From Roseococcus suduntuyensis (GTDB taxonomy: Bacteria > Pseudomonadota > Alphaproteobacteria > Acetobacterales > Acetobacteraceae), in the NCBI RefSeq assembly GCF_014196305.1, contig NZ_JACIDJ010000004.1, positions 260,634 to 324,633 of the forward strand: DNA of 64,000 nt, given 5' to 3'. Below the pieces are notes generated by a model. That model did not search any database. It saw only the letters and a list, made by a program, of their open reading frames with translations, and was not told the DNA's origin. Shown here piece by piece: positions 1 to 7,476 of the stretch; the first letter of the stretch is position 1, and the number at the start of each line of letters is the position of its first letter. Both the position numbers and the translations under genes were made by a program.

Positions 1-834
1 CAGGGTCTCTTCCAGAGCCACACGATCGCCAATGCCGATGGCCGCATGCCAGAGGGCGGAATTCATCGAGAGCCGAACCGAAAAGCGGTCGTATCGAATC
101 GAATGATGAACACCGAGCGAATCAACCAGGCCGCGATGCGCAAGCAAAAACTCCATTGACCGGCGCAGCGCTGCCAGGTCATCCGTCTCCAGACACTTGT
201 AGGTGTGAGCGATCGCGCAGTTGAGCCGATGGGCTGGGCTGACGGCGGGCGCCTCCATGATCGCCCCCAGGATGCGCTTCTGTTCCTCGAGCGATGGCGG
301 CCTTGTGTCGCGGAAGCTGTAGAAGGTGAAGAGATCGATGGAGGAGCAATCCGGCGTGTCTTTCACAAGCTCGGCGAAGAGACCCTCGCTGGCGAGTGCG
401 GTGCTTTCGGGGAAGATGGCAATTCCTTGCGCGCCGACCGCGGCCGCCAGCTGCGGGTCCGCGATGCGGAGGTGGCGCAGGACGGCGAGATAGATCCCTT
501 CGAACACGTGGCGATGCCGGGACCACCGGATCGCCGGGGCGGACCAACGCTGGATCAGCGCAGCAGCCTCCGGCAGGCGGCCGAGCAACAGCAAAGCCAT
601 ACAGCGCTGGGCGGCCGCCTTTGGCTGATCCTGCAACTGTGGGGTTTGCTCACCCAGCAACCGCAGGGCCTGCTCCGGCTGGCCGGCGCCATTGTAGAGC
701 TGCGCCAGCTCGATGATCAGGCGAGGCCGCTCGGGGCCCGTGGCGCCGTCCAGCCCTTGGCTGATCGTTCGGATGGCATCTTCCCAGCTGCCCTGCCGCG
801 CCAAGGCGCGGGCCTGCGCCCTGATGTCCTCCAT
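1..834 (-). CDS. TPR-like protein of a surface-polysaccharide cluster (3' part missing)
   Basis: The minus-strand frame is open from an ATG at 834 to the window edge, giving the first 278 residues; the C-terminus lies outside. GGGAGG sits 2 to 3 bases before the start, and the gene begins 16 bp after the glycosyltransferase stop, so it is co-transcribed. The start MEDIRAQARALARQGSWEDA and the following helices (IIELAQLYNGAGQPEQALRLL) have the alternating small/large pattern of tetratricopeptide repeats. No catalytic motif is visible. The role is inferred only from position: TPR proteins are common partners in polysaccharide assembly or glycosylation clusters. The exact family is not recognised. 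Confidence 0.6.
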   Translation of the reverse strand, partial: MEDIRAQARALARQGSWEDAIRTISQGLDGATGPERPRLIIELAQLYNGAGQPEQALRLLGEQTPQLQDQPKAAAQRCMALLLLGRLPEAAALIQRWSAPAIRWSRHRHVFEGIYLAVLRHLRIADPQLAAAVGAQGIAIFPESTALASEGLFAELVKDTPDCSSIDLFTFYSFRDTRPPSLEEQKRILGAIMEAPAVSPAHRLNCAIAHTYKCLETDDLAALRRSMEFLLAHRGLVDSLGVHHSIRYDRFSVRLSMNSALWHAAIGIGDRVALEETL

Positions 835-850
835 GTCCTCCCGTCCAATC

Positions 851-1993
851 TCAGGCCACCGACACTGCCGGCAAGCCCAGGAGTTCGACTTGCCGCGCGC
901 AGTGGCGCAGCACCTGCGGCCCCCGCAGGTTCGGTCCGATGACCGCAGGGCGACGGTAGAGCCAGGCCTCCGGATTCTCCACCGTGGTCGGCTCCCCAGC
1001 GGCGATGGCGGTGATCGCACGAACGAAGCCGGCCACTTCCGCGGCCGCGGAGCGGCCCTGCATCAGCCGTGCGCCTCCCGCCGAGAGGTCCGAGGCCAAT
1101 TCCCGGTGGACCAGAAGCGCGGCGATCGCCTCGGCAATCGACTCGGGCGTCTGGTGCGCCAGGAGGCAGCCTTGCTCCGGCAGGTCGAGCAGGTTGTTGC
1201 TGCGATAGAGATCCACGACCGGCAGGCCGCAGGCCATCATCTCGAAGGGAATGCGTGACGGGTTCGAGGAGCTCATGCAGACGCCGACCGTGCTGTCGTT
1301 GTAAAGTCGTGCCAACTCCTCGGGTGGTATGATGCCGAGCTGCTCTGCCTTGAACCACAATGGAATCTTTTTCCCGCCATAGAGGCGGATCGGCACATCC
1401 GGAAAATTCGCGGCGACGATCCCGAGCGCCTCGATCAGCAGATGGGTGCAGCGGCGTGGCTTTTCCGGCTGCAAGATGGCGCAGATGCCGGGACTGCGCT
1501 CCGACATGGACCGTTGCAGGCTGTACACCGCCAGATCGACACCGAAATCCATCCGGTATGGGCGGTTGCCGAAATTCTGCGTCAGCGTCTGGTTGAGCCA
1601 CCGGCCAAGCGTGATCGTCTCAAGTCCGAAAAGGTAGCCATTCTCGCCGGCGATGAAACTGTCGCCCATCGGGTGGAACATGGACTCGTAGTCTTGCACG
1701 AGATAGGCGCGCGAACGGGCGGGGGCGTCGCGCGCGATGCGGGCCGTGTCCCAGCGAGTGGCGACCACCATGTCGGGATTGCCCAGATCGGACGGCCAGT
1801 GGCGCACCGGCAAGCCCTCGATCCCGTAGAAGCTGGCGAGCTCGGCCTCGGCATCGCGCCCTTGCTGGGGCGCGTCGACGAGCACCATGTCCACGTCCAT
1901 TCCGGCGTCGCGCAGCGCCACAGCGTAGTTGAAGATGGTACGCAGGCCGCCGGAGCCGTGGATCGGAGCTGGTGACAAGATGCAGATGCGCAT
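851..1993 (-). CDS. Glycosyltransferase, WsaF-like (GT4 type)
   Basis: 380 residues, predicted to move a sugar from an NDP-sugar onto a surface glycan in the cytoplasm. The N-terminus MRICILSPAPIHGSGGLRT is a first Rossmann strand followed by a glycine-rich loop. The C-terminal half has SNPSRIPFEMMACGLPVVDL (about residues 260 to 280), the acidic donor-binding motif of retaining GT-B enzymes, in the form seen in rhamnosyltransferase WsaF. A longer reading from 2029 exists, but it would overlap the preceding stop at 2005. The ATG at 1993 begins the obvious Rossmann strand and was preferred. It lies 11 bp after the HAD gene and 16 bp before the TPR gene. Donor and acceptor sugars cannot be told. 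Confidence 0.8.
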   Translation of the reverse strand: MRICILSPAPIHGSGGLRTIFNYAVALRDAGMDVDMVLVDAPQQGRDAEAELASFYGIEGLPVRHWPSDLGNPDMVVATRWDTARIARDAPARSRAYLVQDYESMFHPMGDSFIAGENGYLFGLETITLGRWLNQTLTQNFGNRPYRMDFGVDLAVYSLQRSMSERSPGICAILQPEKPRRCTHLLIEALGIVAANFPDVPIRLYGGKKIPLWFKAEQLGIIPPEELARLYNDSTVGVCMSSSNPSRIPFEMMACGLPVVDLYRSNNLLDLPEQGCLLAHQTPESIAEAIAALLVHRELASDLSAGGARLMQGRSAAAEVAGFVRAITAIAAGEPTTVENPEAWLYRRPAVIGPNLRGPQVLRHCARQVELLGLPAVSVA

Positions 1994-2004
1994 GGGGTGT
2001 CCAA

Positions 2005-4530
2005 TCAATGCAGCAGGCGGCGAAGGCACAGGATCAGGCTGGTCTCACAGGGCCCGGGATGAAGCGGCAGCAGAACCGAGACCGACCCGCCAGGCGCCAC
2101 GATGACCGCGCCATCCGGCCCGGCCTCGCCGCCCAGGATCTCGGCCGGAAGCAGATGGACGCTGCGCGTCATCTCCCCGGTGAGGGCATCGCGCCGCGCC
2201 ACGAGCACCCGCTCGACCCGCACACCTGGCTCGTCGCCGTAATTCACCCAGTGTAGCGCCAACGGTCCGGCGTGGTGGAAGGTGGCATGGGAAATCGCCA
2301 CACCATCGGAAGCAAAGGAGTAGTCCACCCCGAGGTCTTCGACGATGACACCCGCCGCGATCAGATGGAGGCGTGCGGCCTGCCAGATATCGTCGCCTTG
2401 AACCGCGGCGCCGCGGGACTGTGCGATGACACTGTCAAAGGCATGCGGTCGAGCAAGTTGGAGCAACCCGAACACCCAATAGATCGGCAGGCGATGGATT
2501 TGCCGCGGCGTCGCATAGCGCACAAGCTCGATGAAGTAGGGGTCGCAAATGGTCTCGCTCGCGGTCGAGCCGTTGTTCTCGTCGTGCACCCAATCACCGA
2601 TCAGCTTGAGCTCGTCCGCCGACGGCACCACGGTAAGGCGCCCCAGTAGCAGACGCAACGCGGGCACCATCAGAGAGAGCGACCAGGCGGCCGATCGGTC
2701 GGCATGTCGCTCCACCTGGTCCAGATAGACCTTGCAGAAGTCGCGTACTCGGCCGCGCAGTTCCGCGAGGAAACGGTGCTGCGGGCCCGCAGCCGCCGCA
2801 ACCCCGAAGATGACCCCCCCTTCCGCGTCGTAGCCCTCGACGGAGCCGACATCGGCCGAGCAGACCTGTTCCAGAATCTCCTTGCAGCGCAGGGTGACCC
2901 GGCATTCCGCGCGCGGCGCGCCCATCTCGAACAGAAAGCCACGGGACAGCGTGCCCAATGCGGTCTCAGCGCCTGCAGCCTCGTCAGTGGCCAGGTAGAA
3001 GCCGATCGAGACCTCGGGCCCACCAATGTGGCGCAGCGCGTTGCGCAGCACGGTCTGCGAGCGCGTGGTCCAGCCCAGGTCCACAAAGGCGGCGCGGCTT
3101 TCCCGACCGAGTTTGGCCTCGGCGCCGATGCGGGCGAGGTAACGCGCCAGGTCGGTACGTGTCCGCTCCGCCCAAGCCGCTACGGCGGCCTGTACGCGCT
3201 TGCTGCCCGCGAGGAATCCGAGGATCTGCGCGCCCGCCGGATCGCCACGGCGAATGGGGAGATGGCGCAGGCCGTGGGGCACCTCGGTCACGGTCTCCGG
3301 CGCACCGATGCGGGTGAGGAAAGTGCTTGCACTCATCGGGGTGCGCCGGCCGAAGAAATACGCCTCGAACTCCGTGACGTCCAAGCTGCTAAACAGAGTG
3401 GGATAGGTGACGGCACGAGAGGTCAGGAAGGGCGTCGCCCGGACCGGGATGTCGAGACGTTCGGCGAAGAGATTCAGGAGTTCCGCGAGGAAAAGCCCCT
3501 CCCGGGTCAGGCAAAGCAGCGTGTCGATCCCGGCGGCCACCGCCTCGCGCAGGGTCCATTCGGCAAAGCCTGCCAGCAACGGCCCGACCGTGAGCAATCC
3601 GAGCTCATCGGCCAGTTCCGCCTTGCCCTGGAGGCCGATCGTCTCGTGCCACACTTGCCGCCGCAGAGCGTCGATGCCGCAACGCACGGGAGCCTCCTCC
3701 CAGGCGACGCCCAGCAGGCGGGCCACCTGAATCTCCCCGTTGAACGTTCCTGCCGCGATGTCCCGGCATTGCGGCACATGCACGGGGGTGGCGCCGATCC
3801 GCTTGGCGCCACGGACATCCGCGTCGTGGTTGTCACCGATATGAAGGACATCCGTAGGCAAGGCGCCGAAGCGTTGGGCCGCGACGGCGATCAGTCCGAG
3901 GCTCTTGCCCAGCCCCTCGTCGTGCGACGAGACGATCGCGTCGAGCGTGACCGTCGGGTCGGCCGCCCGCAGCAGCTGGGCCAGTTCTGCCGCGGTGAAG
4001 TACGTGTCGGAAACATAGGCGTAAGGCAGGCCGCGGCTGCGCAGGCCTTCCAGCACGCGCTGTGCGGTGATGTCCGGCTGCAACGCCTCCTGCTCGACCG
4101 CAACCTCGACCGAAACCAGCGAGGCGACGTCCTGCGCATGCAGCATGAACATGGGCAGCAGCCGCTCATAGATCGCGGCGAGGCCGATCTCGGTGGAGGC
4201 CATCCGTCGCCTCGCCTCCATACGCAGGACGTGCTCCGCCTGCCGTCGCGCCACGCCGAAGCTCGCCGCACCCAGTCCGAGCTTCAACACGCCGCGGCGT
4301 TCGAAATGGTCTCCGACCAGAGAGAACAAGTCGCTCGGTGTTCGGCAGGGTCGCCACAGCGTCGTGTCGAAGACATCAAGAGTGACAAGGGAAGGTCGCC
4401 GGCGATCAATCAATTCGAGGATTTGGGCAGCGGCGGATTGGACCGGGCGGCGGAAGGGAGCGTCGCGGTCGCGCAGGATAAGCGCAGGGGCGATCGGCTG
4501 AGCGTCTGGCAAGATCGGCAAGCCCCCCAA
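2005..4530 (-). CDS. HAD-superfamily hydrolase with large C-terminal extension
   Basis: 841 residues as read. The HAD fold starts near residue 48 with LVTLDVFDTTL (motif I, DxxD type), then VSDTYFTAAEL (motif II region) and HIGDNHDADVRGAKRIGA (motif IV). About 550 mostly helical residues follow, ending in a beta-rich tail. This layout matches the large HAD proteins (COG5610-like) found in capsule and O-antigen clusters; their substrate is unknown. The only start in this frame is a TTG at 4530 with no ribosome site, and the frame stays open without start codons for at least 40 bases further upstream. The preceding gene reads into this one in another frame over 120 bp. A single-base shift in the G6 run at 4523-4528 would fuse the two, so the true gene may be about 1,090 residues long. 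Confidence 0.7.
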   Translation of the reverse strand: MGGLPILPDAQPIAPALILRDRDAPFRRPVQSAAAQILELIDRRRPSLVTLDVFDTTLWRPCRTPSDLFSLVGDHFERRGVLKLGLGAASFGVARRQAEHVLRMEARRRMASTEIGLAAIYERLLPMFMLHAQDVASLVSVEVAVEQEALQPDITAQRVLEGLRSRGLPYAYVSDTYFTAAELAQLLRAADPTVTLDAIVSSHDEGLGKSLGLIAVAAQRFGALPTDVLHIGDNHDADVRGAKRIGATPVHVPQCRDIAAGTFNGEIQVARLLGVAWEEAPVRCGIDALRRQVWHETIGLQGKAELADELGLLTVGPLLAGFAEWTLREAVAAGIDTLLCLTREGLFLAELLNLFAERLDIPVRATPFLTSRAVTYPTLFSSLDVTEFEAYFFGRRTPMSASTFLTRIGAPETVTEVPHGLRHLPIRRGDPAGAQILGFLAGSKRVQAAVAAWAERTRTDLARYLARIGAEAKLGRESRAAFVDLGWTTRSQTVLRNALRHIGGPEVSIGFYLATDEAAGAETALGTLSRGFLFEMGAPRAECRVTLRCKEILEQVCSADVGSVEGYDAEGGVIFGVAAAAGPQHRFLAELRGRVRDFCKVYLDQVERHADRSAAWSLSLMVPALRLLLGRLTVVPSADELKLIGDWVHDENNGSTASETICDPYFIELVRYATPRQIHRLPIYWVFGLLQLARPHAFDSVIAQSRGAAVQGDDIWQAARLHLIAAGVIVEDLGVDYSFASDGVAISHATFHHAGPLALHWVNYGDEPGVRVERVLVARRDALTGEMTRSVHLLPAEILGGEAGPDGAVIVAPGGSVSVLLPLHPGPCETSLILCLRRLLH

Positions 4531-5222
4531 ATGGTCACGATATGGTCGGGTGCCGGAACAAAGAGCCTGGCGGACAATCCGTCATGGCTGCCTCGGATGA
4601 TGTCGGCGTCTTGCGGCTCCAGCCTGATCTCGCGGACCAGACCGCCCGAACGAAGTATGGCGAGGCGCGCGTTCGGTGGCACGAACGGATGCTTCAGTTC
4701 GATCGAATATCCGAACATGGCCTCCCCGAATCCGATCTCGTGAAGGTCCCGTCGGTAGCGGTCGGTCCGCACGACAAAGGCCGGCTCATCGTCGAACGTG
4801 ACCTCGATCTCGACCCTGCGGCCCGCCCCGGGGTGCCAGGCCCAGCCCTCCAGCCGGCGGCCATCATAGACCTTCCCCTCGAGATGCGCCTTGTGGAAGA
4901 AGCCGAGGCTGACTTTGCGGTCGAGGAGGACGGGCCCACCTTCCACCCGCACCACGACATGTCGTGAGACGTCACCCTCCTGAGGCAGCATGGCATGAAA
5001 CCCGCAAAACACATGAGTGGCGGCTACGGGCAGGGGACCGTTCCAGCGCTCCTTGGCGGGAATTCTGCAAAGACGTTCCCCATCCACCAGAATTTCGACG
5101 ACAGCGGCTTCTTGCTGTTGCGTTCGAGGCATGAACCAGCCGGCGATTCGACGGCCACGCACGTCCGCAAAGCCCATGGTAGCCTGCAGTGGTAATGAGG
5201 ACGCCATCAAGTCATCCGCCAT
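4410..5222 (-). CDS. Two-repeat beta-sandwich protein, probably the N-terminal part of the split HAD gene
   Basis: Two similar blocks can be seen. One begins GFADVRGRRIAGWFMP, the other GKVYDGRRLEGWAWHPG. Each continues with a VEIxVDxE strand, an arginine-rich turn and a glycine-phenylalanine or -tyrosine strand. GWAW-type beta-sandwich repeats of this sort accompany polysaccharide glycosyltransferases. After about residue 230 (base 4530) the translation turns into a Ser/Arg/Cys-rich tail that is the wrong-frame reading of the HAD gene, so the true end is doubtful. The ATG at 5222 has AGGG about 10 bases upstream; a TTG at 5258 would add 12 residues. Catalytic residues are not evident. It is most simply read as a substrate-binding region fused to the HAD part. 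Confidence 0.5.
   Translation of the reverse strand: MADDLMASSLPLQATMGFADVRGRRIAGWFMPRTQQQEAAVVEILVDGERLCRIPAKERWNGPLPVAATHVFCGFHAMLPQEGDVSRHVVVRVEGGPVLLDRKVSLGFFHKAHLEGKVYDGRRLEGWAWHPGAGRRVEIEVTFDDEPAFVVRTDRYRRDLHEIGFGEAMFGYSIELKHPFVPPNARLAILRSGGLVREIRLEPQDADIIRGSHDGLSARLFVPAPDHIVTIWGACRSCQTLSRSPLRLSCATATLPSAARSNPPLPKSSN
4523..4528 (-). other. G6 run at a probable frameshift
   Basis: Six consecutive G on the minus strand at the exact point where the upstream reading frame loses protein-like character and the HAD frame begins. Adding one base here, or slipping back one base during translation, joins the frames as ...DHIVTIWGGLPILPD... without a stop. It may be a sequencing error, a mutation or programmed slippage. 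Confidence 0.5.
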
Positions 5223-5278
5223 CGAAATTATCCCTGCTATCTCCGGTAGCGTGTCCAAGGGATCAAGATTACTGTCTA

Positions 5279-5291
5279 GTAGATATTCTAC
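5279..5291. promoter_or_regulatory. AT-rich palindrome upstream of the polysaccharide genes
   Basis: GTAGATATTCTAC is a perfect palindrome (arms GTAGA/TCTAC, 3-base centre) inside an unusually AT-rich stretch for this DNA. It lies 57 bp upstream of the ATG at 5222. It may be an operator or promoter element for the minus-strand cluster; no partner site was found. Confidence 0.3.
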
Positions 5292-5931
5292 GGCCCCATC
5301 GGATTTTCGCGTGATCCATGCAGGACGGGGCGCTTACCGGGTGCGGCGGCTGGACATTCCAACGGCCCGGCGCTCCGGACGAGAAGGTGGATGTTGCGCT
5401 TGCCCACCTCCGGCACTTCGCGGTTCATCCCGACTGGAAGCGCAGGCGCATGCGGGATTTGACCGGCTGCTCGGCTAGGGCCTCAGGTCACCGGACGCCT
5501 TTTCGTTCACGCATCTCGGTCCGATCGGGAAGGCACGACAACGGACACCACCTCAGGCTTGGAGCGGGATGCGTGGGGGTGGACTCACCGAAAACGTTGG
5601 ATCCCGCTCTCAACAAAGGTTGGAGCAGGCGGCATGAACGCATGTGAACGCCGCATGCTCAAGGTTGGGTCCGTCTGTTGATGTGCATCGCGCGGCGGCG
5701 GATCAGGCCCGAACTCTCCATCTCGACGCCACTGGTTGAGGCCGCCATGTCAGGCGGCGCTTGGCTGCGAGGCGTGGCGTGCGCTCACGCTAGCCGCATG
5801 TTCAACGCACACGATACCATCAGACAATTGCTCCGCCCCGCGACGCTTCTTCACTCTCCCGCCCATGCGGAAGGGATCCTGGCCACGCGCCTGCATCCCC
5901 CTTCGCGAACAATGGCAACAAGGACAGTGTC
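5292..5931. other. Gene-free stretch, about 640 bp
   Basis: Frames on both strands here are short and have no recognisable motifs. The stretch separates the polysaccharide cluster from the plus-strand hydrolase gene. It may be decayed coding DNA at the edge of an accessory block. I see no tRNA, insertion-sequence ends or clear terminator in it. Confidence 0.4.
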
Positions 5932-6585
5932 ATGGCATTTCGCAACGGCCTTGCGTCACTTCTTCGCCCGGAAGACTCGGTTCTGGTCATGATTGACCAC
6001 CAGCCCTACCAGCTCGCGAACCTGGGCAGCCACGACAAGCACATGGTGGTGAACAATTCGGCGGGGCTGGTAAAGGCCGCGAAGGTCTTCGGCGTTCCCA
6101 CCATCCTGACCAGCGTGGTCGAGGACCGCGGTGGGCACATCTTCCCGCACATCACGGAGGTCTTCCCGGGCCAGAAGGTGATCGACCGGACGCTGATCAA
6201 CACCTGGCAGGACCCGAAGGTGGTGGATGCGGTCAAGGCCACCGGGCGCAAGCAGCTGGTCATCGCGGGGCTATGGACCGAGATCTGCGTGGCGATGCCC
6301 GCCATCCAGGCCGCCGGCGAGGGCTGGGACGTGACGGTCATCACCGACGCCTCCGGCGGCATCACCAAGGAGGGGCATGAGGTGGCCATCCAGCGGATGA
6401 TCGCCGCCGGCATCAACATGATGACCTGGGTGGCGCTCGCCTCGGAATGGCAGCGCGACTGGGCGCGGGCCGAGACCGCCACGGCGCTGAACGAGGTCGT
6501 CCTCCAGCACCTGGCCGGCAGCGGCATCGCGTATCTGTGGGAGCAGCAGCTGCTCAACACGCCGGTGCCGAGCGCGGCCGGCTGA
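5932..6585 (+). CDS. Isochorismatase-fold hydrolase, YcaC-like
   Basis: 217 residues, full length for the cysteine hydrolase family. The expected catalytic residues are placed as in YcaC: Asp in VLVMIDHQPYQ (about residue 23) and Cys in GLWTEICVAMPA (about residue 118), with the cis-peptide-type segment DRTLINTWQDPKV between them. AAGGAC lies 6 bases before the ATG. Family members hydrolyse small amides or related compounds, but the YcaC branch has no settled substrate, so only the fold is assigned. It is cytoplasmic, with no signal peptide. A second, divergent member of the same family lies at 17373-18035, suggesting related substrates within this accessory block. Confidence 0.85.
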   Translation: MAFRNGLASLLRPEDSVLVMIDHQPYQLANLGSHDKHMVVNNSAGLVKAAKVFGVPTILTSVVEDRGGHIFPHITEVFPGQKVIDRTLINTWQDPKVVDAVKATGRKQLVIAGLWTEICVAMPAIQAAGEGWDVTVITDASGGITKEGHEVAIQRMIAAGINMMTWVALASEWQRDWARAETATALNEVVLQHLAGSGIAYLWEQQLLNTPVPSAAG

Positions 6586-6639
6586 CCCGGAGGGGATGGC
6601 AGGCTGCTCCACGAGGCGTCAGCCACGCGGGCTGGTGGC

Positions 6640-7386
6640 TTGGCGGGCCTCGTCATCCCCTTCCGGCGGCGCCCCGTCGAGTGCCCCGCCACGCGGCGCG
6701 GCACGCCCCTCCTGAACCCAGAAGGTGCCCGATGTCCCTGGATCAATTCCCTGTCGGGCTGGCCCTTCGCCCGGACCGAAACGGTCGAGATTCAAGTCAT
6801 CCCGCTCGGCAACGGCATCTTCGCCGTCAGCTGGCGGGAGAAGGACGGTGCGACGGTCACGAATGTCCAGGACCATGATCGTGGCCTGGTCCATTCCTTC
6901 GCGACTCTGCCGGACGGCACATTCCTGCGGATGAGCGGAAGCTTCGTGGTCAGGCGGCCCGCGGATCGCGCCTCGGATGATCGTCCGCAGCGCAACAAGG
7001 CGCTGGTGCTGGACGCGATGACCTCGCTCTTCCAGCGGCATGACGCATCGGCCGTCGAACGCCTCTACGCCCCGGACTATATCCAGCACAACCCCGGCAT
7101 TCCGCAGGGCCGCGACGCCTTGCGGAGGCTCGTCGCCGGCCTGCCTGAGGAGGTCTTCTACGAGCCCGGCCTGATGGTGGCCGAGGGCGATCTCGTCGCC
7201 ATCCATGGCCGCATTCGCGGCTGGGCAGAGGTGCCGCAGATCGTGGTCGACATCTTTCGGATCCAGGACGGGCGGCTGGCCGAGCATTGGGATGTGCTGC
7301 AGAACGAGATACCGGCGGCGGAGGCCCTTGGCGGCATCACGATGTTCGATCCCGGGGAGCATCATCCGCGCAAGGCGGGCTCGTAG
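6640..7386 (+). CDS. MoaF-like / SnoaL-like (NTF2-fold) protein, start uncertain
   Basis: The last 140 residues form an NTF2-fold domain of SnoaL type (MTSLFQRHDASAVERLYAPD, then YIQHNPGIPQGRDAL and WDVLQNEI). Ahead of it, about 50 residues (VIPLGNGIFAVSWREKDG, then GLVHSFATLPDGTFLRMSG) resemble the end of a MoaF-type lipocalin-like domain. The only start in frame is a TTG at 6640 whose first 30 residues look random. A better start, ATG at 6732 (MSLDQFP...), is in another frame. Inserting one base after MSLDQFP gives MSLDQFPLSGWPFARTETVE, which reads as natural protein, so a one-base deletion is likely. SnoaL proteins bind or isomerise small hydrophobic compounds. No exact function is assigned. 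Confidence 0.55.
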   Translation: MAGLVIPFRRRPVECPATRRGTPLLNPEGARCPWINSLSGWPFARTETVEIQVIPLGNGIFAVSWREKDGATVTNVQDHDRGLVHSFATLPDGTFLRMSGSFVVRRPADRASDDRPQRNKALVLDAMTSLFQRHDASAVERLYAPDYIQHNPGIPQGRDALRRLVAGLPEEVFYEPGLMVAEGDLVAIHGRIRGWAEVPQIVVDIFRIQDGRLAEHWDVLQNEIPAAEALGGITMFDPGEHHPRKAGS

Positions 7387-7476
7387 ACCTCAGGCGAAAA
7401 CCTGTTCGTCCTCTTGCCCGTCCTCGCTCCAACCTCTCATAGGCTGGAGCCTCCAACAAACCGGGGGCGGTTCCGT

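Noticed and set aside
179..547. 122-codon minus-strand frame near the left edge
   Set aside because: A different minus-strand frame is open from 834 to the edge, has a ribosome site and reads as TPR-like protein; this one is a shadow.
2704..4743. 679-codon plus-strand frame opposite the HAD gene
   Set aside because: Shadow frame rich in Arg/Gly/Gln/His; the minus strand carries clear HAD motifs.
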